Shown here: positions 32,621-43,271 of the stretch, piece after piece
Numbering within the stretch: position 1 is the first letter of the stretch
Layout of the letters: every line of letters starts with the position of its first letter
NCBI RefSeq assembly: GCF_019175385.1
Contig: NC_083338.1
Coordinates: 66,186,884-66,250,883 of the forward strand
Source: Lycium barbarum
Lineage: Eukaryota; Streptophyta; Magnoliopsida; Solanales; Solanaceae
Length of the DNA: 64,000 nucleotides
Direction of reading: 5' to 3'
The notes under the pieces: generated by a model
Told to the model about the DNA's origin: nothing
Database searches by the model: none
What the model saw: only the letters and a program-made list of their open reading frames with translations
Position numbers and translations under genes: made by a program

Positions 32621-32809
32621 GGTTCAGTCCTCGGAATGTCTACAGGCCGTGTCTCGTAGAGTCTTGTTTATCGGTGTGTCGTGCACCACATCTATAAACA
32701 GGAGGCTATAGGACATTTAGGGTGTTACCTTTCTTTGAATCTTACATCGTGCGATAGAGCTGTGCTATTAGGATGACTCTTTTCTGACCGATTGTTGTGT
32801 TTTTAAGTG

Positions 32810-34635
32810 ATGCCTCCGAAGAACGCAACGGTTGTCCAGAAGGGCAAGGCGGTGATGGGAGAGACTAGTCAGGTGCAGAGAGTTACCTGGGCTCGTGCTC
32901 AGGATTTTCCCGATGTTGTGCCCAGTCGAAGGGTTCTGCTACACCACCGGAGGAGCCTGGAGCAGGTCCATCATTAGCTCCAGACGCTCCAGCGCCCGAG
33001 CTTCCAGCTCCTCAGCCAGGGGCGGAGGATAGGACGTTGAGGGAGGTCGTACAGTTGTTGACGACTTTGGTGGCGGGACAGGCTCGCAGACGCAGGCTGA
33101 GAGGTGATGATGATGATGACAAGCGTGACAGCCTGAGGGTTCGTGATTTTCTGACATGTATTCCCCCAGAGTTTTTCGGGTGTAAGCCCGAGGAGGACCC
33201 CCACGACTTCATTCGGGGGATGAGGCGCTCATTGGGACTGGTCAGGGCTTCAGAGACCGAGTCCGTTGAGTTAGCCTCGCACATATTACGAGGTGTTGTG
33301 GCTAATTGGTATGAGTCATGGCAGCTGTCCAGAGGTGAGGGTGCTCCCCTAGCTACATGGGACGAGTTTGTGGCTGCTTTTCTCCACCACTTTTTGCCCC
33401 CGGAGTTGCGGAGAGCGAGGGTTGACAGATTTTTGCAGCTGCGGCAGAGAGGTCGGAGTGTTCATGAGTATAATTTGGAGTTTGATTCCTTGGCTCGATA
33501 TGCACCTGCTATAGTAGTGGATATGGCTGACCGGATGCACCGGTACGTGATAGGGCTGGACCGTTACTTAGTTGACAGCTGTATGGCGATGCCATCGCAG
33601 ACTGATATGGATATCGCCCGATTACAGGCTTATGCCCAGGGTATGGAGGACCGACACAGAGAGGACCGGTCGGGCAGAGATCGGGATAGGAGGCCGCCCA
33701 AGCGGGCTAGATCAGCAGGGTATTCTGGAGATTTCCGAGGCGGACAACCTCAGTCACAGCAGTCAGGCAGATATCCTTCTCCGTCAGGCCGGGGTACACA
33801 GTCCGCCAGTAGACGATTTGATAGTGCAGGACCATCTGGGGCCGGCCAGAGTTCCAGAGCATCAGGTTCGCAGATGACCAGGGGTTCCAGCCAGTCCAGA
33901 CCACCCAGGCCCCGTTGTTCTTATTATGGGAAATCGCACCCAGGGGAGTGCTACCGAGCTATAGGGGCTTGTTTTTCCTGCGGCCGTCAGGGCCATGTTA
34001 TGCGAGATTGTCCGATGGCGAGTGGTTCTGGTAGTACAGTTCAGCCGACAGGATCAGCCGCTGGTTCATCCTCTACTCCCTCAGCTATGCGCCCTATAGG
34101 GCGGGGTTTATCGGTACCGGCGGGCCGCGGTCGAGGTCGTGGCGGTGTTTCAGATTCTAGCGGTCCTTCGAACCGCATATATGCATTGGCTAGCCGCCAG
34201 GACCTGGAGGCTTCGCCAAATGTTGTCACGGGTACATTACTGGTTTTTTCTCGATCTGTATATGCATTGATTGATCCTGGTTCTACTTTATCATATATCT
34301 CCCCGCTCGTTGCTAGTAAAATTGGGATAATACCTGAATCTATAGAGCCATTTGAAGTAGCTACACCGGTCGGGGATTTTATTATAGCGAGGCAAGTATA
34401 TAAAGATTGTTCCGTGATTATATATGACCGTTGTACTAAAGCTGATTTGATAGAATTAGATATGCTGGAATTTGATGTTATTATGGGCATCGACTGGTTA
34501 GCTTCCTGCTATGCTAATGTTGACTGCCAGAAAAAGGTAGTTCGTTTCCAGTTCCCAGGGGAACCAGTTATAGAGTGGTCCGGGAGTACAGCATCGCCGA
34601 GGGGTAAGTTTATTTCGTACCTCAAGGCCAAGAAG
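32810..34635 (+). pseudogene. Element C gag and protease, one frameshift
   Basis: ATG at 32810 (MPPKN...). The start frame and the main frame (open from about 32925) differ, so a one-base loss lies near 32920-32930. The capsid-like region is complete (block ANWYESW...[13 protein letters not shown]). A Cys-rich stretch reads [12 protein letters not shown], with Tyr where A has Cys. The zinc knuckle [14 protein letters not shown] (33970-34011) is intact. The protease shows LIDPGST with the Asp codon at 34273-34275; the Pro is shared with B. The AG before the start reads TTTTTAAG, not TTTGCAG as in A and E, so the acceptor-like site is weakened. Confidence 0.92.
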
Positions 34636-37600
34636 ATGATTCAGAAAGGTTATATTTATCATTTGGTCTGTGTGCACGATACTAAGGCCGAGACACCTAC
34701 TCTTCAGTCAGTTTCGGTTGTTAATGAATTCTCAGATGTATTCCCAGATGAGCTTCCAGGCCTTCCGCCTGAACGGGAGATAGACTTCACTATAGATTTG
34801 TTGCCAGATACACAACCCATATCTATTCCTCCCTATAGGATGGCACCGGAAGAACTAAAATAATTAAAAGAACAGCTGAAAGATCTATTAGACAAAGGCT
34901 TCATCAGACCCAGTACATCGCCGGTATTATTTGTCAGAAAGAAAGACGGGTCACTGCGAATGTGTATTGATTATCGACAATTAAATAAGGTAACTATACA
35001 GAATAAATATCCCCTCCCCCGGATTGATGATTTATTTGATCAGTTGCAGGGTGCCAAATATTTTTCGAAGATAGATTTGCGTTCGGGCTACCATCAGGTA
35101 CGGGTACGAGAGGCAGATATTCCGAAGACTGCTTTCAGGACCCGGTACAGGCATTATGAATTCAGAGTGATGTCTTTTGGGCTGACTAATGCTCCAGCGG
35201 TATTCATGGATTTGATGAATCGGGTATTCCGGCCGTTCCTTGATATGTTCGTGATTGTATTTATCGATGATATTTTGGTTTATTCACGATCAGCAGAGGA
35301 GCATTCAGATCATCTGAGAACAGTACTTGGCACCCTTCGGCAACAAAAATTATATGCTAAATTCTCCAAATGTGAATTCTGGTTAACTTCTATGGCATTC
35401 TTAGGGCATATTGTTGGAGCAGATGGTATTCGGGTCGATACATAGCAAATTGAAGCTATATAGAATTGGCCCAGGCCTACTACACCGACAGAGGTACGTA
35501 GTTTTATGGGGTTGGCCGGTTATTACAGAAGGTTTGTGGAGAATGTTGCTTCTATCGCGGTACCATTAACAAAGCTCACTCAGAAAGCAGCAAAATTTCA
35601 GTGGACTGATGCCTGTGAGCGCAGCTTCCAGATGCTGAAGGAAAAATTAATTACGACTCCAGTTTTAGCTCTTCCAAAGGGGTTAGACGGGTACGTTGTT
35701 TATTGTGATGCTTCTGGTATTGGGATAGGTTGTGTGTTAATGCAGCACGGTCGAGTCATAGCCTATGCTTCCCGGCAGCTCAGACCGCATGAAAGAAATT
35801 ATCCCACTCATGATCTGGAATTGGCCGCGGTAATTCATGCTTTGAAGATATGGCGGCATTATTTATATGGGGTCCACGTTGATATTTATACGGACCATAA
35901 GAGTCTCCAGTATATTTTTAAACAGAAGGAACTGAATTTGCGATAGAGGAGATGGCTTGAACTATTAAAAGATTATGACGTTGATATTTTGTATCATCGT
36001 GGGAAAGCTAATGTGGTAGCCGACGCACTGAGCCACAATTCCATGGGTAGTTTGACTGATGTACAGCCTGATAAGAAAGAATTAGTTTGTGAGATTCGTC
36101 GGTTAGCTAGCCTTGGACTCCGTTTGGCAGATTCTGGAGATGCTGGGGTTTCTGTTCGAGAGGTTGCTGAGTCATCCATTATAGAAGAGGTAAAGCAGCG
36201 TCAGTTCGAAGATCCTGTTCTGGTGCAGTACAGAAATGTGGCCCTTGATAAAGAAAAGACTCCGTTCGAAATTTCACCTGAAGGGGTATTATTATATGGA
36301 GGGAAATTATGTGTACCGGACGTTGCAGGGTTACGACGGCAAATTATGGGCGAAGCACATAATGCTCGGTATTCTATTCATCCTGGGTCTACTAAGATGT
36401 ACCATGACCTTAAATGTTTATACTGGTGGGACGGCATGAAAAGAGATATTGCAGAGTTCGTTGGCCAATGTCCAAATTGCCAGCAAGTCAAGATCGAACA
36501 TCAGAAGCCCGGCGGATTACTACAGGAAATGGAAATTCCAGCTTGGAAATGGGAGATGATGAATATGGATTTCGTTGTTGGGTTGCCGCGTACTCCACGC
36601 AGGTATGATTCTATTTGGGTTATTGTTGACAGATTAACGAAATCAGCCCATTTTCTTCCGGTCAGGACCACTTATTCGGCTGAGGATTATGCCAGATTGT
36701 ATCTTAAAGAAATAGTAAGACTTCACGGGATCCCTGTATCTATTATTACTGACAGAGGTTCCCAGTTCATAGCGAATTTCTGGAGATCATTCCAGGAAGG
36801 ATTAGGGACTCAGGTGAGACTTAGTACAACATTTCATCCTCAGTCCGACGGACAGGCCGAGCGCACTATTCAGACATTAGAAGATATGTTGCGGGCCTGT
36901 GTTATTGATTTCAGAGGTAGCTGGGACGATCACTTGTCGCTTGTTAAGTTTTCTTATAATAATAGTTATCATTCCAGCATACAGATGGCGCCATACGAAG
37001 TCCTATATGGTAGAAAATGCAGATCTCCGATCGGTTGGTTTGACGTGGGTGAAACAAAATTAATTGGTCCAGATGTGGTCCAGCAAGCAGTCGATAAAGT
37101 GAAACTGATTCGAGAGCGACTATTAGCGGCCCAGCATCGATAGAAATCTTATGCTGATAAACGACGTCGACCTTTGGAGTTCCAGATTGGAGACTGGGTA
37201 TTTTTGAAAGTGTCGCCCATGAAGGGCGTGATGAGATTCGGCAGAAAGGGAAAACTCAGTCCGCGATACATTGGGCCTTACCAGATTGTCCAGAAGATTG
37301 GGAATGTCGCTTATGAATTGGACTTACCATCAGATCTAGAGGCAGTGCACCCGGTATTCCATGTATCCATGCTCCGAAAATGTATTGGTGATCCTGACAG
37401 AATATTTCCAGTAAATGATATTTAGGTAACGGAGGACTTGTCTTACGAAGAGCAACCTGTAGCTATTCTGGATCGCCAAGTGAGGAGACTGCGCACCAAA
37501 GAAGTGCCTTCTGTTAAGGTGATCTGGCGAAATAATAACAGAGAAGAAATAACCTGGGAAGCAGAGGACGAAATGAAGAAGAAATATCCTCACCTGTTTC

Positions 37601-37653
37601 CTGTATCTCCAGGTAAAAATTTAAATTCTGTGATTGATTGCATTAATCAGTAA
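34636..37653 (+). pseudogene. Element C pol: RT, RNase H, integrase and chromodomain, six in-frame stops
   Basis: RT has the active site FIDD at 35260-35271. RNase H has [13 protein letters not shown] (near 35701). The integrase zinc finger has His codons at 36358 and 36379 and Cys codons at 36469 and 36478. The integrase core has Asp at 36568 and 36751 and Glu in QAERTIQ. The chromodomain (about 37453-37590) has VKVIW...EITWEAED...YPHLF. Stops at 34861, 35443, 35461, 35944, 37141 and 37423 all lie in one frame. Five are TAG where relatives have Gln, as expected from CAG to TAG. Near 34921 the codons for Trp-Gly-Ala, present in B, D and F, are missing without shifting the frame. It ends at TAA 37651-37653. 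Confidence 0.93.
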
Positions 37654-37724
37654 ATACTTTATGTGTGCCACCCATATAAAGGACCTCCCCTAAAACGTTT
37701 GTAAAATTTATAAGGTAAATTTAA

Positions 37725-37765
37725 CATTCAAGGACGAATGTTCTAAAGGGGGGGGGGGGGGAGAA
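37725..37765 (+). promoter_or_regulatory. Stem-loop and polypurine tract of element C
   Basis: CATTCAAGGACGAATG (37725-37740) is the family hairpin with one G-to-A change. The tract 37745-37765 is AAA, a run of 14 G, then AGAA, ending at the LTR. The G run is much longer than in the other elements (6-7), probably a slippage expansion. Confidence 0.9.
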
Positions 37766-39682
37766 TGTTATATCCCGTGTTTTTGCGCGTTTGAAAAACA
37801 TGGAATAATCTTGACTTGTACGAAATGAGATCATGTTGTTACTTTATTTAAAAAATGTGTAATATTCTTGGAAATTCTTGAAGCGAAAGTACGGAAGAAG
37901 GCCAAGGGCAAAAATTGGAATTTCGGAAATTAGTTTCGGGAATTACAAACAAGATCCATAAATTATTGGGCTCTAAATAAAATGGGAAAAATCAAAGCCC
38001 AATAGAGAGGGGTGGCCGGCCATATGTGGCCCAAGCCCATAAAGAATTAATAAATTCCCATGTGCAAAATTTAATAAAAATGGACCATGGATTCATCATT
38101 TATCCCTTAAAAGTATCAAGAAAGTTAGAGAGAGAGAGAACAAAAGATGAAGAGCAAAATAAGCTAAGCCATTCGGCCAAGCATAGAAAAAAAAAATTTA
38201 GCCCTTCAATCTTCATTCCAAAAATCTTGTTCTTCGTGGATTCTTACTAAGTTCAAGATTCTCTACGACGTGGTATAATTAGCTTAGCAAAAGGACGACG
38301 TTTGTGGCAAGAGAAAATTTGAAGAAAAAGGTAAGAATTTTACCTCTTTTATTATGGAAGAAACATATGTGTTATAATGGTTAGTATTGCATGAAAAAAC
38401 CATGGAATTGTGATGTGGGTGTGCTTGGCCGTGTGGGTGTGCAAGTTGGGTGTGGCCGTGTGTGGTATGGGGTATTGGTATGGTGAATTAAATTTTATTT
38501 AGTTTGTTAGTTGTGTCGTTGTGACATTGATGACGTAAATAAAGGTTTAACGAGTTGAGTTGGCATTGAAATTGGTTGTAGGTTGTTATGGGAAATTATA
38601 TGATTTTAGTATAAATTTTATATGATTAGGAAAGTGAGATCCTAAATGTGAATTATGGTTGTTGTTAGTGAACTTGGAATAAAACAATGTGAATTGGTAG
38701 TTTCGTTGCATTAATAGAAGTTTCGAATGGAATATGGAATTGGCGGAATGGCTTGAATCCTTGAATATTGTTTAAAATACTATTGAAATATGTTTGAGTA
38801 ATCTTGAGTTAGTTAATGAATATGGAAAATGTTGATATTAGTTGGATAGTGTGAAATTGGAATGGAAGTGTTACATTATGTAGAAAGGAAGAAAAATTAT
38901 GTTAGAATGTGTTTTGTTGTGATTTTGATAATTGTTGTTATTGTTGTTGTTGATATTATGGCCGAGCAAATTCTCGGGGATGTTGAATTTATAGGGGAGG
39001 TGCTGCCGAAATTTCGGTAGACAAGTAAAGATTTAAACTTGAATTCTTAAAAAGCTTGAAATTCATATTTGGTAATTGTGACAAAATGTAGATTCCGGAA
39101 CAAACGAGACTTGAGTTTGGGCAACCGTAAGGAGAGCTAAAGGTATGTAAAGTTATCCCTTTCCTTCTCTTGGCATGTCCTAGGTGTACTAGGTTCGGAT
39201 TTGAGCCTCGTAGGTTATTCTGCTCATAGAAATTCAAGTCTGAGTTTTGGTACTATTCATTCAATACAATTTAATTATAACCCTTAAGGTTTGTTGGAAA
39301 ACTGTTCAAACATCCATAACTTGTACAGACGTGATAGAATCGCTTTGAAACCTTCATGGATGACTCCATGGAGTCCAATGTTTGTAATTTATGTCCTCCG
39401 CCTCGACTTGACCCGAGGCGAGCCCACTAGTCCCGAGACTTCCTTCGTTTGTCTTACTTGAGCTATTTTGGAATGATATAAAAAGAGAACTTCTGTCTAT
39501 GAACTTAAGGCTCCGTTTGATTTACTCCATAAGCTACTTGAAAGCTCCTTACTGTGAATGACACTAAATATTTAGAAAATGGCTTATGAGGTGTTTTTCG
39601 AAAGTTTTGTAACTTAAAGGCTCATATCTTCTGTATACTAATTCCGACAGACTCGATACTTACTTTGAGCTTCCTGATCTCA

Positions 39683-39714
<32 letters not shown>

Positions 39715-40742
39715 ATTTATTTGTCGAGTTATATGCATATGGTTTCCGCACTCTGCTGCTCGTGCCTATTTCTATGACATTGTTCGCCGGTTCCCGAGCC
39801 GGTTTTGTAATCGTGCGCATTATGACCTATTCGGCAGTATGATGTGTTACGGTTCCCGAGACCTCGCCATAGGGCCTGGTACCGTTTATGGAGTTATGCT
39901 GTGATATGGCTTATGATATGCTTTGATGATATGATATGTGCGATGATATGTTATGTTCGGGGTTGTACGGAGATTTGAAACTTTCCGGAGTATGCTGTGT
40001 TGTGGCACCAGCATCGGAGTGGCGACCACGTTCCTGAGCCTTATGCATGATTTCTTTTATTTGCATTACATACATATGGTTTCTGTACCGGTTTTGATAT
40101 ACTGATTCGGTATTCTCTTTCTGTACCTTACTATAGTTATGGTTTGGATTTCTGTACTCTACGCTTTACATACTCAGTACATCTTTCGTACTGACCCCCT
40201 TTCTTCGGGGGCTGCGTTTCATGCCCGCAGGTACAGACGTTGTTGATCTGCCAGTGTAGGCCCCACATTCTGCTACTACAGAGTGCTCCTTTTGATTCGG
40301 AGCCCATATTTTGGTACATATCTCTGTCATGTATATATTTCTGTATATTTTACTATTTGAGGTACGGCGGGGCCCTGTCCCATCATATGTTTTCATTTTG
40401 ATTTGTAGAGGCCTGTAGTCGTTTATGTGGGTCGTGGGTCCTATGTGTGCTCGTTTTTTTCATGATTTGTGTCTTAATGCGGTCCTGTCTGTTATGACGG
40501 CCATGGTGGCCCATATATTTGTATATGTGCTTATATTCGGTGATGTGTATTCCGCCGCCCCTTTGACTTTGATATGATATCTCTGCATGCACGACCGCTT
40601 AAGATAATATTTGACTTCAAATCGGTTCAAAAATGATTAATATGAAATCTGAGATAATCTATAATATGACAATTTGATTTGTTTGTCTGTCTGGGTGTCC
40701 AAGTAGGGCACCAGTCACGGCCCACGGGGCTGGGTCGTGACA
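37766..40742 (+). repeat. 3' LTR of element C
   Basis: 2977 bp, partner of 29607-32604. Lacks several GTT units near 38945, has a shorter TA run at 39682, and keeps the consensus donor AAAAAGGTAAGAAT near 38325. Confidence 0.96.
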
Positions 40743-40797
40743 ATAATGCTACCGAATATATATTACGTATGCAGGGTTTAATACATGAATAACTTTG
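40743..40797. repeat. MITE-like repeat, right part
   Basis: Starts with the ataat target copy and continues gctaccgaatatatattacg, then gcagggtttaatacatgaat, up to the start of LTR H. It joins 29606 without loss once C is removed. The far end may lie beyond H. Confidence 0.45.
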
Positions 40798-41965
40798 TGT
40801 AATGACCCGGTAGGTCATTTTGAGCATTTGGACTATTTTTCTCTGAAAGACCCTTTTTGCAGCTTTGGAATGGTATTTATGAATTACGGGGACGGATGAC
40901 ATGGTTCTCGAGACAACGGGTGAGTATCGGAGAAGAAAAAAGTAAAAAAATTGAAAGGTCTTAAGTTAAGGAAACGAAAAAAGTTTGACCAAATTCAACA
41001 TCAGAGGTTAACGAAGTAAGATCAGAGTTTCGACAGTTAAATGAGGTCCGAAACCTGATTTATCACTTAGTCGAGTGATTGGATAGATCCCGAGTGGCTC
41101 AAGAGTGTTTTGACCTTTGATTGGGAAACTAGTTAAGTTTAATAAGTTAGAGTTTACCACGGTAAACATCGTGTTGAAACGATACCAGATAGGTGTTTTG
41201 AGGGTCAAGTAGATTTGTAGTGTGTTTTATGACTCAAATGCATATTTAGTTTGTGTCTGAAAGGTTCCGAATGAGTTCCGAGGTTTAAATCCAAGAATTG
41301 GGGTGTTAGGAAAATCTTGTGTTTCAGCTGAAGCTGGTGAGACCGCACCTACACGAGCTAGGTTGTAAGTGCGAGATTTTTTGGGGGTTGTCGTGGTTCC
41401 TATCTGCGACATCGCAAGTGCATGGTTTCTTCCGCATGTACAGGATTTAGGGCATAAGTGCATCTCGCACCAGCGATGGATTTGCTGTAGGTGCGACATC
41501 ACATCTGCGATGGGATTTCCGCAGGTGCACGCTGTTGGACAAATTCATCCTTTTGTTTCCCCAATTCGATTTCATTATTCATGACTCATGTTTTGGGATC
41601 ATTGGAGCTCGATTTTTATAAGATTTCAAGGGCAAATTGCACGTTTGGGATCGGTGGTAAGATCTAATACCTATTTTGACGTGTTCTTTTGATTTCCTCT
41701 ATTATTTAGTGATTTAAATCATGATTTGTCTTGGTAAAAATTGGGGTTTTAGCCCTAAGGTTAAAGTTATGAATTTCTTCGATTTAGAATTCGATTTGAT
41801 GTTGGATTTGGACCATTTTATGGATTTGAGGTTGGATTTGGATAACTGATTTTCAAATAAAATTCTAGTTTTTCCTTTGGGGGTTCGGGTTTAATTGATT
41901 CAGATGTAAGAATTGTTGTTATGTTAACTTTTCTAAAACACTTGCATCTTTTGATAATAAAGAAT
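40798..41965 (+). repeat. H: older LTR, left part
   Basis: Begins TGTAATGACCCGGTAGGTCA, closely like the start of G on the other strand. Holds a set of short imperfect repeats around ctgcgacatcgcaagtgc, gtgcatctcgcaccagcg and gtgcgacatcacatctgcg (about 41340-41530). No open frame with a known domain; the frame 41369-41584 follows these repeats. The right end is taken from where LINE sequence starts and is uncertain by some tens of bases. Confidence 0.55.
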
Positions 41966-43271
41966 TTTTTTCTCTCTATCCTATGCAAGCCCTAGAGGTA
42001 TAAACCCTAACAATGGCCTCGCCGGCCAGCCTCTCCCACTTGTCCGACTACTCAATTCACTCCCCTAACTCACACGCAACCAGCCGAAACCACCCATATT
42101 AACACGAACCCTAGCCCTAACCCTTCTAGCAATTATGCTTCCATGGTTCAACGTATTTCCATGCAAGTAGTAATTCTAACTCCTATCAAGAAAGTCGTCA
42201 TCATCAATGGTGAACCAATTGTTAAGTAGACAGAAGCTAATTTTAAGAGGATGGATCTAATGGAAAACTTACAATACATGATCATAGCGAAGTTCTCGTA
42301 TGGATGACCTGAACTGGAAGAGCTTCGCATTATCATACCAATTCAATGTGGTGTAAAAGGTGAATGTATAAGGTAGGTTTCTTTCGACATAGGCATGTAC
42401 TGATATGGTTTACATTAACGGATGACTTTATTAATATTATATGCAAGAGTTCTTACTATCTAAACTCCAAGGATGGAGGATCCTATTAGATAAGGCCTTA
42501 AATTATGACTCTAAATCTCTCAAGCGGTGGCATGGATATCTTTTCCAAACTTACTCTATACTCTTTTTTGTGAAAGAATCATTGTTTACTTTGGAATCTG
42601 CAGTGGAATACTATTTCATCTAGATATGGTTACCATAAATAAGACAAGGCCAAATTGTGCAACGGTTAAAGTGAAGGTTGATGTTTTCACAAATCTGCCA
42701 AAATCAGTGAAGATGTAAATAGAAGATGCATCTACTAGATAAATAAGGACAAAGAATGTGAAGACCAAGTATGATTATCTCCCAAAATATTGTACTGAGT
42801 GCAAGTTACAAGGTCTCTCCATTGATGAATGTAGATAATTACAACCTGAGCTAATGCTTGAGAGAGGTCCAACTAGGGAGGTGAAGGAGAACCAAGGTAG
42901 CAACCGCAATAAGCAGTATCCAGTCAAGAATTATCAAGAATCCTTTCAAGTGGTAAGGTAGTAGGAAATCCTGAGAACTGGCAAACTATCAGAAATAATA
43001 AAGTTGTGAAGAATTAAAAAAGGCAAAAATTCTCAGAAGCATGCAGAGGATATACATTCCCAGAACAAGTTTAATACTTTGATAGAACAAGGTGAGGCTA
43101 ATGACAAGCAAGAACAGATAAGGCAACAAAAGTGGTAGTTGAAGTAACAAGTTCTACCAACATAGAAAGAAAGAATGACAAAGGGGAAGGTGATAATGAA
43201 TCCAATTAGCCAAGACAAGTGGAGAATATATCTACCAACAATTGGGTGGATAAGGCGTTTGGAACAAAGCA
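41966..43271 (+). mobile_element. LINE (L1-type), 5' part, split by element F
   Basis: Carries a decayed ORF1 of the plant DUF4283 type and continues beyond F at 52859. Without F the LINE would be about 6.7 kb, normal for a plant L1. The 5' end is approximate, just before the ORF1 start region at 42014. Confidence 0.75.
42014..43270 (+). pseudogene. LINE ORF1: DUF4283-like RNA-binding protein, decayed
   Basis: Starts MASPASLSHLSDYS at 42014. From about 42175 a readable stretch PIKKVVIINGEPIVK, then LMENLQYMIIAKFSYG and IPIQCGVKGEC, matches the DUF4283 domain of plant LINE ORF1 proteins. A later part reads WISFPNLLYTLF and LHLDMVTINKTRPNCATVKVKVD (about 42530-42680). The zinc knuckle near 42792-42833 reads CTECKLQGLSIDEC, with Leu where the His ligand belongs. 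Several stops (for example near 42226 and 42306) and frameshifts. The protein would coat LINE RNA. Element F breaks the frame at 43271. Confidence 0.75.

Larger units (their letters stand above)
29607..40742 (+). mobile_element. Element C: complete Ty3/Gypsy chromovirus with a perfect target duplication
   Basis: 11,136 bp. LTRs 29607-32604 and 37766-40742 begin TGTTATATCCCGTG and end GGGTCGTGACA. The target duplication ataat is exact (29602-29606 and 40743-40747). The order Gag, protease, RT, RNase H, integrase, chromodomain and the LTR length fit the Tekay/Del clade. I count about 73 substitutions between the LTRs by eye (about 2.5 percent). The coding frame holds from about 32925 to 37653, interrupted by six stops, with one frameshift before it. 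So the element is structurally whole but cannot make Gag-Pol. Confidence 0.97.

Noticed and set aside
36935..36965. Loss of the integrase catalytic Glu in C (Lys in LVKFSYNN)
   Set aside because: Counting from the DRG Asp, the catalytic Glu is the one in QAERTIQ (35 residues between), which is kept. The changed Glu is not catalytic.
43267..43271. Target duplication for F
   Set aside because: The flanking 5-mers aagca and acagg do not match; I could not support a duplication.
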